From Pegethrix bostrychoides GSE-TBD4-15B (GTDB lineage: Bacteria > Cyanobacteriota > Cyanobacteriia > Elainellales > Elainellaceae), in the NCBI GenBank assembly GCA_019359155.1, contig JAHHHV010000082.1:1-64000 (forward strand): a DNA stretch of 64,000 bases, read 5' to 3'. This document shows, one piece after another, positions 1 to 8,617 of the stretch. Within the stretch, counting starts at the first letter, position 1. Each line of letters begins with the position of its first letter. The notes under the pieces are model-generated. The model made no database searches. It was not told where the DNA came from and was given only the letters and a program-made list of their open reading frames with translations. The position numbers and the translations under genes were made by a program.

Positions 1-25
1 AGGCTTGGGTTTCTTCAGGAGTCAT
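1..25 (-). CDS. 5' end of a gene running off the window (very short)
   Basis: On the minus strand an ATG at 25 opens a reading frame of eight codons (MTPEETQA) before the window ends. A purine-rich AGGAG lies about 29 bases upstream, too far to be a good ribosome binding site for this ATG. The product cannot be identified. The 256 bases from 26 to 281 between it and the next gene hold nothing convincing. Confidence 0.25.
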
Positions 26-281
26 GACGAGCAGTAGTTACAGCCTGTTTATTCTCCTTGATCTAGCAAAATATATTGCTAAGTATTATTACTCATTACC
101 CTAATGGGATGCTCCCTATTGTTACAGGTGAAGCACTTGAATCGTTGACTGCCTTGAGGGGTGCGGCGATGTTTATGAGCTTTAAGATGACCGCAGAATG
201 GGCATTCCATAGGTTATGACAAGAATCAGGGTTGCTATAATCCCACCCCACACTTCTCTACACTTCGTCTAATTCACAACC

Positions 282-722
282 CTACATTTGCACCCTATAT
301 TTACACATTGTGACATGCAGAATATCAGCCTCATAAAACGGCTCTCCCTGCGGTACAAATCCTAGCTTGCGATAAAAATTCACGGTCTGAGCTTGAGCAT
401 GGAGCTGAGCTTCTGAGATATGCCAGTCATCCAAAGCGTGCAGCACCTGCTGCATTAGCTGCTGACCTAGCCCCTGTCCGCGGTAGGGAGCTAGCAGAGC
501 AACTCGCTCAATCTTGGCAACCGTGGGACTCAACAGCCGAATCCGAGCCGTCCCAACGGGCTGATCAGCAATCCAAAGTAACAAGTGAGACGCTGAGGCA
601 TCCAGCCCATCAAAGTCAACGGCCTCAGCAACCTGTTGTTCGACCTGAAAAACAGCCTGTCGGATCTGTCGAATCTCTGAAGCAAACTGTTCAAATTCGA
701 CCAGACTAACGCGCAGCGTCAC
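282..722 (-). CDS. GNAT-family N-acetyltransferase
   Basis: The 146-aa product is a single GNAT domain, which transfers an acetyl group from acetyl-CoA to an amine. The acetyl-CoA pyrophosphate-binding motif is visible as YRGQGLGQQLM near residues 80-90. The ALDDW and VNFYRKLGF segments that follow are typical of motif B and the C-terminal strand. The family resembles ElaA/YitI-type proteins of unknown substrate. The start is GTG at 722, because no ATG exists before the core motif. The gene begins 5 bases after the stop of the secreted-protein gene on the same strand, so the two are probably co-transcribed. The fold is clear; the substrate is unknown. Confidence 0.85.
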   Translation of the reverse strand: MTLRVSLVEFEQFASEIRQIRQAVFQVEQQVAEAVDFDGLDASASHLLLWIADQPVGTARIRLLSPTVAKIERVALLAPYRGQGLGQQLMQQVLHALDDWHISEAQLHAQAQTVNFYRKLGFVPQGEPFYEADILHVTMCKYRVQM

Positions 723-727
723 GTTGA

Positions 728-1291
728 CTAGCGGGTTTGATCAGCTTTGCAGGTGGTGAGAATCCGCTGATCTAGCTCACTGATGCTGGCAATTCGGTGA
801 TATCCTTCTAGACCCAGCGGCGCAACATTGCCGCCCGTGCTGGCAATGGCCTCCCCTGCGGCTAGTGCCAGCGAATAGGGATGTATGGTGCGCTCATAGC
901 TATCCACCACGTTTAAGGCCAGTTTATCAGCTTGCAGATTGCCGTAGAAACAATCGAAAGAGGAGTTTGGCATATAAAAGCCGCCCACGACTGTACCCTG
1001 ATTGACTTCAAAAACCAGGTACTCTGAGCCAATCGTCTGTGGTTGAGCCGACTGCCCATACAGGTAAACTCCGTCAGACATTTGAGCAGCAGGAACAGCA
1101 TCTGTCTGGGTATCTGTCTGGGTATCTGTCTGGGTATCTGTCTGAGCATTTGCCCGTGAGCCTTGAGCCAGCATTGCCCCAAGGCCAGCAGATAGCGTGA
1201 CACTGAGCAAGAGTCCGGTCAGCTTAGTAGTATTAACGAGAGCCGCTAGAGACTGCTTAGCTCGCGATGCAGATCTAAAGGAATTTGCCAT
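728..1291 (-). CDS. small exported protein of unknown function with TQTD repeats
   Basis: The 187-aa product has a basic N-terminus, a hydrophobic segment at about residues 24-43 and an alanine-rich cleavage-like site, so it is probably exported. Four exact TQTD units follow at about residues 50-65, encoded by a 12-bp tandem repeat. The remaining 120 residues form a compact domain with two Cys (in DCFYG and TTCKA) that could pair outside the cytoplasm. I recognise no named family. AGGG lies about 10 bases before the ATG. It is probably the first gene of a two-gene unit with the GNAT gene. Confidence 0.7.
   Translation of the reverse strand: MANSFRSASRAKQSLAALVNTTKLTGLLLSVTLSAGLGAMLAQGSRANAQTDTQTDTQTDTQTDAVPAAQMSDGVYLYGQSAQPQTIGSEYLVFEVNQGTVVGGFYMPNSSFDCFYGNLQADKLALNVVDSYERTIHPYSLALAAGEAIASTGGNVAPLGLEGYHRIASISELDQRILTTCKADQTR
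1101..1148. repeat. 12-bp tandem repeat, four units, inside a coding region
   Basis: The unit tctgtctgggta occurs three times exactly and once with two changes. It is in frame and encodes the TQTD repeats of the exported protein. It is one of many short tandem repeats in this window. Confidence 0.9.
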
Positions 1292-1722
1292 TGTATTTTC
1301 CCTGTTGTCGTTAATTTCTACTTAAAACCTGCTGATTGACTCAAAAATGCAGAAATTTGCTCGTTTGTATTTCACTATACCGGAGGGGAATCTGCCCCCT
1401 ATCAGCATTCGCAAAAGACTTTACAGTTAGCGCAATATTTCGTTGCAGTTTTGGCTCATCGAGTTTATTCTTCCCACGCCGCTCGGTAACTACAGAGCCA
1501 CCAGAGCCAATTCCAGAATAGTTGCAAAAAAGTTTTGGAAATTCTGGAAAGTCTGACCGATAAAGGTTAGGCAACGCTTTATAGAACTAACTTAGCAAGT
1601 CCGCAGAGCGCCAGACATCGTCCGCTTGAGCCATTTGAGGCAAGTTAAACTTCACTCTATAGGTAGCTATGGATCTATAGCTGCACCAATGCAGCAGCTA
1701 TGCAGCTGACTTTGCCAATGCC
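1292..1722. other. 431-bp gene-free stretch before an orphan terminator
   Basis: Two overlapping short frames (1336-1521 plus, 1341-1574 minus) lack a ribosome binding site and any recognisable composition, so I do not call them. The left part should hold the promoter of the exported-protein gene. The plus-strand terminator at the right end suggests a short untranslated plus-strand transcript may originate here. I could not pick out a convincing promoter. Confidence 0.4.
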
Positions 1723-1768
1723 AGAAGCCGAGCGTCAGAGCTAGCTCCGCGCTCGGCTTCTGCTTTTT
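1723..1768 (+). terminator. intrinsic terminator on the plus strand with no gene in front of it
   Basis: A perfect 12-bp stem (1723-1734 AGAAGCCGAGCG with 1750-1761) has a 15-base loop and is followed by GC and five T on the plus strand. The minus strand has no T-run after the stem, so it does not look like the terminator of the sigma-factor gene that ends at 1777. Confidence 0.6.
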
Positions 1769-1776
1769 ATCATCCT

Positions 1777-2796
1777 TTAGCTGGCTAGATAGCCCCGCAC
1801 AGTGGCTTTGCGACGGCGCAGGTGGTCAAGTGCCTGCCGCTCTAGCTGCCGGACGCGCTCACGGCTAATGTTCATCCGCTGCCCGACTTTGGCCAGAGAC
1901 AGCTCATGTCCGTCTTGGAGGCCAAAGCGCAGCACAATTACCTCACGCTGCTGGGGCGTTAGCTCAGAGAGCATGCCTTCGAGGTCACGACGCAGCGATT
2001 CCTGAGTAGCGTAGTTCTCTGGAGAAGCACTTTCGTTTTCGTCTTCTAGCAGATCTTGCAGCTCGGTATCTTGGTTATCGCCGACGCGCAGATCGAGCGA
2101 GACGGGCTGGCGAGCCATCATCAAAAACTCGCGAATCTCGCTGGTTTCGAGTTCTAGCACCTTAGCGATCTCGGCAGGGCTAGGGCTACGGCCTAAAGTC
2201 TGCGTGAGCTCGCGCTGCACTTTTTTGATCTTGTTCAGCTTTTCAGTGATATGGATGGGTAGCCTAATCGTGCGTGCCTGCTGGGCAATAGCACGAGTAA
2301 TCGCCTGCCGAATCCACCAATAGGCATAGGTTGAGAACTTATAGCCCCGCATCGGGTCAAACTTTTCAACACCACGCTCTAGACCTAATGTGCCTTCTTG
2401 AATCAAGTCTAGGAACTCTAGGTTGCGCTTCTGGTACTTCTTGGCAATCGCCACGACAAGCCGCAGGTTAGCTTCTACCATTTTCTGCTTGGCTCGCTGA
2501 CCTAGTCGCAGCGTTTTTTCTAGCTCGTCTTCGCTAAGCTGGGCGGCTTCTGCCCATTCGGCCTGTGTGGGGGCACGATCCAGGCTGTCGGCCAGCTTCT
2601 GCTTAGTCTCTAGCAGCGGCATCATCTGCTGCACCTGCTTACCGTAGATAATTTCCTGCTCATGCGTTAGCAGCGGTACGCGCCCGATTTCGTGCAGGTA
2701 GGTACGCACCATATCGACCGTGAAGAGCGGTTTGGCGGCTTTGGTCTTTCTGGCTTTCGACTGGCTGGCTTTGGTTTGGGGATTGGGGTTTGTCAT
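1777..2796 (-). CDS. group 2 (RpoD-like) RNA polymerase sigma factor
   Basis: The 339-aa protein directs RNA polymerase to promoters. Region 1.2 (VRTYLHEIGRVPLL, residues 31-44) is followed by region 2 with the core-binding segment NLEFLDLIQEGTLGLERGVEKF and the -10 recognition helix with its YAYWWIRQAITRAI motif. Region 3 follows, and region 4.2 (ISRERVRQLERQALDHLR) contacts the -35 element. The long acidic N-terminal region 1.1 of a principal sigma is absent and the length is under 350 aa. This fits a group 2 factor, used in cyanobacteria for nutrient, dark or stress responses. Which Sig paralogue it is cannot be settled without alignment. It stands alone, with 828 gene-free bases upstream. 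Confidence 0.93.
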   Translation of the reverse strand: MTNPNPQTKASQSKARKTKAAKPLFTVDMVRTYLHEIGRVPLLTHEQEIIYGKQVQQMMPLLETKQKLADSLDRAPTQAEWAEAAQLSEDELEKTLRLGQRAKQKMVEANLRLVVAIAKKYQKRNLEFLDLIQEGTLGLERGVEKFDPMRGYKFSTYAYWWIRQAITRAIAQQARTIRLPIHITEKLNKIKKVQRELTQTLGRSPSPAEIAKVLELETSEIREFLMMARQPVSLDLRVGDNQDTELQDLLEDENESASPENYATQESLRRDLEGMLSELTPQQREVIVLRFGLQDGHELSLAKVGQRMNISRERVRQLERQALDHLRRRKATVRGYLAS

Positions 2797-3624
2797 GAGA
2801 CTCTGCGAACTCCTTCGGACAGGGCTAAATAAAGATACGAAGTGGGCGGACTAAAAGTTTCTATTTGGCATTGTGCTATTCAAAATTGCGCTGTCTCTAA
2901 ATCCCGATTCACTATTGAGTTGAAAATAACTGAGCTAGGACTTGAGCTAGAGGTGAATGAAGCGTGACCCGATAGGCTAAGGCGGGTCTAGAAATGAGGC
3001 GGGTAAACCGAAATCAGGTGAATGCTTGAACCTAGCTGGTATGCGCTGGGGCTGAAATGCTCTAGATAGGAGATCCATGTCGAGCGCCTGACCTTTCTGT
3101 TTTTTAATCGACCGATTCAACCAGTTCAATCAGCAAATCTAACCAATAGAGTTTCAGCCAACTTTTCAGCTTTTCAGCCGCTTTTCAGCCAATAAATCAT
3201 GAATGCGCTGCGAACCAAACCCCTGCCTAATGCCTTCAACGGCTTTTTCTGCGTAAAACGTAATCGTTATGAGTTTATCTATTTATGATTGTAATACAAC
3301 TTTAAGCTCCCGTAAAGTGAGCTGAATTCATCCAATCGGATGAACTTGCTTGACAATTCTCGGTAATTTTGGCGATGGCTGCGATCAATTGACAACACAG
3401 GTGAAAATACAGGAGGTTGACGCTGATTAAGCTGAGGTCTTTCTATAGCTAGATGACCAGAGCTAAATGGCCAAAGCTAGATGGCCAGTGACTGGCCAGC
3501 CAAACCGCAGAAATTTTGGATGCTTTGATCATGCCGTCTTAGCTCAGCTCAGGAGGTACGGGAAACCCAGACGGATAACCGAACTCTTTTGAGCCGCAGT
3601 CAGGTCAAGGGGGTTCAGCTTAGC
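2797..3624. other. 828-bp gene-free region upstream of the sigma factor
   Basis: No open frame here is supported on either strand. The right end lies downstream of the HerA gene and the left end should carry the sigma-factor promoter and leader. The region holds clustered TTTTCAGC motifs (3152-3190) and a three-unit 14-bp repeat (3447-3488). It is long enough for a regulatory RNA, but I found no T-tract hairpin to support one. Confidence 0.4.
3447..3488. repeat. 14-bp tandem repeat, three units
   Basis: Units at 3447, 3461 and 3475 are variants of agctagatggccag with one to three differences. The repeat lies in non-coding sequence. Confidence 0.7.
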
Positions 3625-5388
3625 TTAGAATCCCAGGTCAGCTTTGGCGGCTTCAGCGGCCAGCAAAATCGTCTCGGTGGGCAGCTCCTCCCAGGGCGTA
3701 TCGCCAACTGCGGCATAGAAAGCTTCGTCATAGGCGCGCGTGCGGATGACTACCGGCATCGGCACCGCATGGCCCAAGATCAGCGCCTGCTGCTTGGAGT
3801 CGAGCTTGGCCAGCACGGAGCGCAATGCCTGCCCGCCAGAAACGCCTGTAAAAATTGCCTCAATATCTTTTTCGTCGTTGAGCAATGCCGTAATCCGGGT
3901 GCCCACCTGCGACATCACCTCGTTGTCGATGCCGGAGGGTCGCTGATCGACCACCAGCAGCGTCACGAAGTATTTCCGCATCTCGCGGGCAATTGTGCCG
4001 AAAATCGTCTGGCGCACGGTCGCTGAATCTAGGAAACGGTGGGCTTCTTCGATGGTGATCACGAGCGGCTGGGGACGGTCGCTCGGATTTTTGGTCTGCA
4101 AGAACCGCTCGGCCTTATGCACATAGCTGGCGTGGATGCGACGGGCAATAATATTGGTGGCCAGCATATAGGACAGCATGTTTGACTGCGAGCCAAACTC
4201 GACCACCACATGCTTACCCGCCTCCAAAGATTCCAACACCTGTGCCACGTAGTTTTTGGGACAGGTTGGGCGCAGATACTTCAGGTCGTCGAGTCGGGTC
4301 AGCTTGCGCTGGAGCGCCATAATCGAAGACTTGCTGCCCATCTTGACTTCGCAAAACTCCTGAATCTCTTCATTGCTCATCGACAGCAGCCGCGAAATCC
4401 AGGCCTTGCCAAACTCGTTGCGAAGAATTATCGCGTTTTCCAGGCTGGCTTCTGACAGGTTTAGCTCGCCCCGCACCAGCATCAGGTCTTCGACTTCGAT
4501 TTGGTCATAGCTAATAAATAGCTCTTGGGAATCTCGAACGCCGCGCCGCTGGGTCGAGGCTGGGTCAAGCGTGTAGATCTGCACCTGATTTGGGAAAAGC
4601 TGCCGCAGCCCCTTTACCGTACTAAACTGCTTGCCTTCGCGAGTGGCCTCCCAGCCATATTCTGAGTGCATGTCAAAAATCAGGTTTACCGCTGCCCGTC
4701 GCTTGATGATCCCCGACAGCAGCAGCCTGGTCAAAAACGACTTGCCCGTGCCCGATTTACCAAACACGCCGTTGCTGCGCTCCACAAACCGATCGAGATC
4801 CAGACAGATTGGCACATCCATATCGATCGGCTGCCCGATGGCAAAATTGCAGCGGTGCGGGTCATCTTCCCAGCCAAACACAGCCCGAAAGTCGCGCTCG
4901 GCGGCATCGTAGACCTGACTAAAGTGGCTGGGAATCGTCTTGACGGGCGATAGCTCGACTGCGTTGGTATTGGCCTCGTAGGAGGCTAGCTGTGAGCCGG
5001 ACGCTGAGCCGGATTCTGAGCCAGATTTCTTGCGCCTGCTGGATTTTGCGGCTGCTTCGGTTGGCGTCTCGGCCTGTTTTTCAGCCTGCTCAGTTGGCGT
5101 AAACATCAGCATTGGCGACAGGTTGACCGTGCCGAAGGTGCCGGTTCCGGCCAGTACATCTTGCAAAAAGCTGTTGCTGGGTTCGGGCGGGTTGGCTAAA
5201 ATCCGCTGGCTAGAAGTACCCAGCGCCACGTCGGTCAGCATACAGAAAAACCGCGACCGCACGCCCTGCACCACCAGAAACTTGCCGACGCGCATATCTT
5301 CGACCAGTACGTTGGCGTGAAGCCGCACTTCTAAGCCTTGACTGAGCGAACCTTGAATCACAGAACCGAGGGGCTTTTCTAAATTCAT
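3625..5388 (-). CDS. HerA-type ATPase with DUF87 domain
   Basis: The 587-aa protein belongs to the HerA/FtsK-like hexameric ATPases, DNA-pumping motors related to HerA-NurA. Residues 1-100 form a beta-rich HerA-barrel-like domain. A Ser/Lys-rich linker lies at about 112-135. The P-loop is GVFGKSGTGKSFLT (K216), the HerA motif DMHSEYGW is at 239-246, and the Walker B segment ITIEEAHRFL is near residue 475. The start at 5388 is chosen because the longer frame adds 35 residues of unrelated composition and family members begin near MNLEKPLGSV. No nurA-like nuclease gene adjoins it, so its partner is unknown. Confidence 0.88.
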   Translation of the reverse strand: MNLEKPLGSVIQGSLSQGLEVRLHANVLVEDMRVGKFLVVQGVRSRFFCMLTDVALGTSSQRILANPPEPSNSFLQDVLAGTGTFGTVNLSPMLMFTPTEQAEKQAETPTEAAAKSSRRKKSGSESGSASGSQLASYEANTNAVELSPVKTIPSHFSQVYDAAERDFRAVFGWEDDPHRCNFAIGQPIDMDVPICLDLDRFVERSNGVFGKSGTGKSFLTRLLLSGIIKRRAAVNLIFDMHSEYGWEATREGKQFSTVKGLRQLFPNQVQIYTLDPASTQRRGVRDSQELFISYDQIEVEDLMLVRGELNLSEASLENAIILRNEFGKAWISRLLSMSNEEIQEFCEVKMGSKSSIMALQRKLTRLDDLKYLRPTCPKNYVAQVLESLEAGKHVVVEFGSQSNMLSYMLATNIIARRIHASYVHKAERFLQTKNPSDRPQPLVITIEEAHRFLDSATVRQTIFGTIAREMRKYFVTLLVVDQRPSGIDNEVMSQVGTRITALLNDEKDIEAIFTGVSGGQALRSVLAKLDSKQQALILGHAVPMPVVIRTRAYDEAFYAAVGDTPWEELPTETILLAAEAAKADLGF

Positions 5389-5575
5389 TGCGAAGGCGAT
5401 CAAGATAGCGGTGAGAACGGTGGGAGAACAGAACGACTGATAGCGCTGCAATGACGTTGCAATAGCGCTGCAATAATACAGCCGTTCTCTCAACAGCCTA
5501 TACCAATCCCGCTTTTTCTACAAATTGAGTAAATTTATCGTCTTGTCGCCAGTCACCGCCAAGTATCACCAGACG

Positions 5576-7150
5576 CTAAATTAAACAGGCTTCAGGCTGC
5601 TCTGCTGAGGGCGCTACCGCAGACTCCAAGGCCGTCAGCTGCTCTTCTAGTTTGGCGCGCACCTGGTAGCGGAAGTTGAAGAAATGCTCGCCCAGACCTA
5701 GCACCGTCAAGTAGTCGTAGAGCAGGTCGGGTCTTTGGCGAATCATCGTCCAGAGCTGTGTCCAGAAGCGCCAGCGCGTTTCGCGCAGTATGCCCTGCCG
5801 CCAGCAAATTGCCAAAAACAGCCGAATTTCTTTGTCGGTGATTGGGTAGCGGATCGGCGGACGCTGGCCGATTGTCTGGAAGTGGCTGAAGGCACGTTTG
5901 AGATAGGGCAGTGGCTCGTAGAGATTCCAGAACGCATCAATAAATTCGCGGGTGATTTCGGCCATGGGACGTGTCGGCACGAAATTCATCAGCGACATCT
6001 GCGTGGTGAAATGTTCGCCTGCCATAACCGATTCAATCAGCCGCCCTTCCTGCTGGAGTCTGGTCCACATTGCCGTATTGTGCAAGGCTCCCAGCATGGT
6101 CAAATGCGCGACGGGAATGCTCGTGGCTTCCACAAATGCCTGAATGCGCTGCCCTGCCCCGGCTCGCTCACCGTCAAAGCCCAGAATAAATCCTGAGAGA
6201 ATTTGCAGCCCTTTCTGGTTGATTTTGTGGCAAGACTCGACCAGCGAACGCCGAGTGTTTTGCTCTTTATGGGCGACACCCAGGCTCTCAACATCCGGCG
6301 TTTCAATCCCCATAAACACCATCGTAAAGCCCGCCTGCACCAGCAGATCCATTAGCTCCTCGTCTTCAGCCAGATTCAGCGAGGCTTCGGTCATTAGCGT
6401 AAACGGGTAGCGATGCACCTGCATCCAGGGAATCAGCTCGCGTAGAAACAGCTTAGCGTTGCGGCTGTTGCCAATGAAGTTGTCATCTACTAAGAAGATT
6501 GTCCGTCGCCAGCCGAGCTGATAGAGCGTCTCTAGCTCAGCCAGCATTTGAGCCGGGGTTTTGGTGCGGGGCTTGCGGCCAAATAGATTGATAATGTCGC
6601 AAAACTCGCACTGAAACGGACAGCCGCGCGAAAATTGCAGCGTCATCAGCAGATAGGCATCCAGATTCAGCAGATCAAAGCGCGGAATTGGCGTAGTCGT
6701 CACGTCTGGCTTTTCGCTGGCTCGGAAGATGCCGGTCGGTTCACCGCGCTCTAGCGCTTCTAAAAACAGCGGTATCGTGATTTCCCCTTCGTCTAGGATC
6801 AAATAGTTAGCGCCAGCTTGCAGGGCGAAGTCGGGGACAGAGGTGACAAATGGCCCGCCCACCGCCACTTTTTTACCCAGGCTCACTGCCTTTTGGATCA
6901 GGTCGTGCAAATCTTGACGCTGTACCAGCATGGCTGAAATGATCACCAGCTCGCACCAGTCCCAGTCCGCTTCAGTTTCCAGCGCCACGTTGCGGTCAAT
7001 TAACTTTAGCTCCCAGTCATTGGGCAGTAGCGCAGCTACCGTAATTAGCCCCAGCGGCGGGGTTGTCGAGCGCAGTCCGGCCAAATCGAGCGTCTCTTGA
7101 TAGGACCAGAACGAATTCGGCAAAATCGGCCAAATTAATAGGGTCTTCAT
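5576..7150 (-). CDS. B12-binding-domain radical SAM protein
   Basis: The 524-aa protein has an N-terminal Rossmann-like cobalamin-binding domain (residues 1-140). The radical SAM core carries the cluster motif CPFQCEFCD (C177, C181, C184), which holds the [4Fe-4S] cluster that cleaves S-adenosylmethionine. The C-terminal 180 residues match what is usually called DUF4070 in this family. Such proteins methylate or rearrange unactivated carbons, and some cyanobacterial members act in lipid or hopanoid modification. The substrate here cannot be read from the sequence. It stands alone, 145 bases from the divergent permease gene. Confidence 0.9.
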   Translation of the reverse strand: MKTLLIWPILPNSFWSYQETLDLAGLRSTTPPLGLITVAALLPNDWELKLIDRNVALETEADWDWCELVIISAMLVQRQDLHDLIQKAVSLGKKVAVGGPFVTSVPDFALQAGANYLILDEGEITIPLFLEALERGEPTGIFRASEKPDVTTTPIPRFDLLNLDAYLLMTLQFSRGCPFQCEFCDIINLFGRKPRTKTPAQMLAELETLYQLGWRRTIFLVDDNFIGNSRNAKLFLRELIPWMQVHRYPFTLMTEASLNLAEDEELMDLLVQAGFTMVFMGIETPDVESLGVAHKEQNTRRSLVESCHKINQKGLQILSGFILGFDGERAGAGQRIQAFVEATSIPVAHLTMLGALHNTAMWTRLQQEGRLIESVMAGEHFTTQMSLMNFVPTRPMAEITREFIDAFWNLYEPLPYLKRAFSHFQTIGQRPPIRYPITDKEIRLFLAICWRQGILRETRWRFWTQLWTMIRQRPDLLYDYLTVLGLGEHFFNFRYQVRAKLEEQLTALESAVAPSAEQPEACLI

Positions 7151-7296
7151 AGCACTCAGGGCATAAAGAATGCGAAAATTTCTTCAAATCTACTGCCAAG
7201 CAGACAGAAAACTGGATAATTCGTGATCCTTCTTGAATATTCTTTACTTTCTGTTGTCTATCGTAATTTTCGCCGCTAGAGCATAAGGGATCACTC

Positions 7297-8073
7297 ATGG
7301 AGCTAATCGAGCTGGATTTGGTCGGCATGGGCTTTGGGCTAGGGCTAATGCTGTTGGCAATCGGCCTTTCGGCTTGGCAGAAGCTGGGGCTGGAGTGGAA
7401 TCTGGCGGTGGCGACGGTGCGAACGGTCGTGCAGCTTTTGGTGGTGGGCTATTTGCTGGCGGTGGTGTTTGCGCTCCGCAACCCCTGGGCGGTGATCGCG
7501 ATTATTGGCGTGATGGCTAGCATTGCGGCAGTTGTGGCGCGGAACCGGATCAGCCAGAAAATTCCGCAGATTCTCCCGATTGTTGGCGGCTCGATTGCCG
7601 TCAGCACTGCCCTGACGCTGGCCTATGTCAGCCTACTGGTGCTGCGCTTAGAACCCTGGTATGAGCCGCAGTATTTGGTGCCGCTGGCCGGAATTTTGCT
7701 GGGCAACGCCATGAATGCGGCGGCTTTGGCCGGAGAGCGGTTTGTCAGCACGCTGAATAACAGTCGGCTGGAAATTGAGACGCACCTGAGCTTGGGGGCA
7801 ACGCCACGGCAGGCAACCCGCCTGTATCGGCAGGAGGCGATTAAAGCGGGGCTGATTCCGACGCTGAATTCGATGATGGTGGTGGGGATTGTGACGCTGC
7901 CGGGAATTATTACGGGGCAAATTTTGGGCGGCGTTGATCCGCTGAATGCGGCGCTCTATCAAATGCTGGTGATGTTCATCCTGGCGTTCACCACGCTTGT
8001 CACGGCGGTACTGCTAATCCGAGGGCTTGACCGCCAGTTTTTTACAGCTGCCGCTCAGCTCAGGCAGTTTTGA
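7297..8073 (+). CDS. fetB: FetB-like (UPF0014) ABC transporter permease
   Basis: The 258-aa protein is predominantly hydrophobic with about six or seven membrane segments. It carries the conserved UPF0014 core (LLGNAMNAAALAGER at about residues 132-146, followed by LSLGATPRQATRLYRQEAIKAGLIPTLN). The E. coli member FetB works with the ATPase FetA and has been linked to iron export. No ATP-binding-cassette gene lies beside it, so the partner must be encoded elsewhere. AGGG stands 9 bases before the ATG. Confidence 0.85.
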   Translation: MELIELDLVGMGFGLGLMLLAIGLSAWQKLGLEWNLAVATVRTVVQLLVVGYLLAVVFALRNPWAVIAIIGVMASIAAVVARNRISQKIPQILPIVGGSIAVSTALTLAYVSLLVLRLEPWYEPQYLVPLAGILLGNAMNAAALAGERFVSTLNNSRLEIETHLSLGATPRQATRLYRQEAIKAGLIPTLNSMMVVGIVTLPGIITGQILGGVDPLNAALYQMLVMFILAFTTLVTAVLLIRGLDRQFFTAAAQLRQF

Positions 8074-8130
8074 GTCAACTGGAGCAGCAGAGGAACAGTA
8101 CCAATCTAACTGGGAACTCAGGCTTTCTAA

Positions 8131-8256
8131 CTAGAGATCGCGGTCGCCTTTGCTGAGAATTACCAGAGCTTTGTCGATCTCTCTGATTTTGATGCCGCGC
8201 AGGGCAACCAGCAGGGCTTTGAGCAGGGCAACTTCGTCGGCAGAAAGGGTGATCAT
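8131..8256 (-). CDS. 41-aa small protein of unknown function
   Basis: The frame starts with ATG at 8256 and is preceded by a strong GGAGG nine bases upstream. It begins MITLSADEVALLKALL and ends LSKGDRDL. The sequence is mostly amphipathic helix with alternating Leu/Ile and charged residues, and has no signal peptide. It is antisense to nothing and sits between fetB and the divergent ribbon-helix-helix gene. The ribosome binding site and helical composition support it; nothing identifies a function. Confidence 0.55.
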   Translation of the reverse strand: MITLSADEVALLKALLVALRGIKIREIDKALVILSKGDRDL

Positions 8257-8301
8257 TGAGCGCAACCTCCACAAATATTACGCTCAGTCTAGACTATTTG
8301 C

Positions 8302-8325
8302 GGCAATAGGGCAATAGGGCAATAA
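8302..8325. repeat. 8-bp tandem repeat, three units
   Basis: ggcaatag occurs twice followed by ggcaataa, between the 41-aa ORF and the ribbon-helix-helix gene. It is non-coding. Confidence 0.85.
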
Positions 8326-8399
8326 GTTGCATGCCCTTAGAGCAGTTTGGCATGGGGGAGAATGATCTAAGGGCAAAGATCTCGTCTGGAGGCTGGATA

Positions 8400-8600
8400 A
8401 TGGCAGACAAAAAAGCACAGATCCGGGTGTACCTGCCCAGTGATACTGACAAGATTCTGAAAATTTTGGCAGCGGTAAAAGAGTCTTCGGTCAATGCGCT
8501 GGTGAATGAAGCGGTTGAGCACTGGCTAGAGGAAACAGGCCAACAGGACGTGATCAAGCGCCTCAATTTAGATGAGTTATCCGATCTGCAAACTGAATAG
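8400..8600 (+). CDS. ribbon-helix-helix (CopG-like) DNA-binding protein
   Basis: The 66-aa protein has an N-terminal strand QIRVYLP followed by two helices (KILKILAAVKESSVNALVNEAVEHWLEE), the pattern of MetJ/Arc/CopG ribbon-helix-helix proteins. These dimerise to bind operators and often act as antitoxins or autorepressors. The start at 8400 is chosen because GGAGG lies 7 bases upstream; the longer frame from 8331 has no such site. It is followed 17 bases later by the Mrr-like gene on the same strand, so the pair is probably one transcription unit. No classical toxin gene is adjacent. Confidence 0.75.
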   Translation: MADKKAQIRVYLPSDTDKILKILAAVKESSVNALVNEAVEHWLEETGQQDVIKRLNLDELSDLQTE

Positions 8601-8617
8601 AGTCACCAAAAGCCCTG

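Noticed and set aside
109-219. Plus-strand 36-codon frame in the first spacer
   Set aside because: It has no ribosome binding site and no recognisable composition, and a frame of this length is expected by chance in this spacer.
1336-1574. Two overlapping short frames (61 and 77 codons) on opposite strands
   Set aside because: Neither has start context, a conserved motif or a plausible composition. They mirror each other, which is typical of chance open frames.
3589-4026. Long plus-strand frames opposite the HerA gene (and similar frames opposite other genes)
   Set aside because: They are antisense to well-supported coding sequence, have skewed composition and no ribosome binding site. They are shadows of GC-rich codon use.
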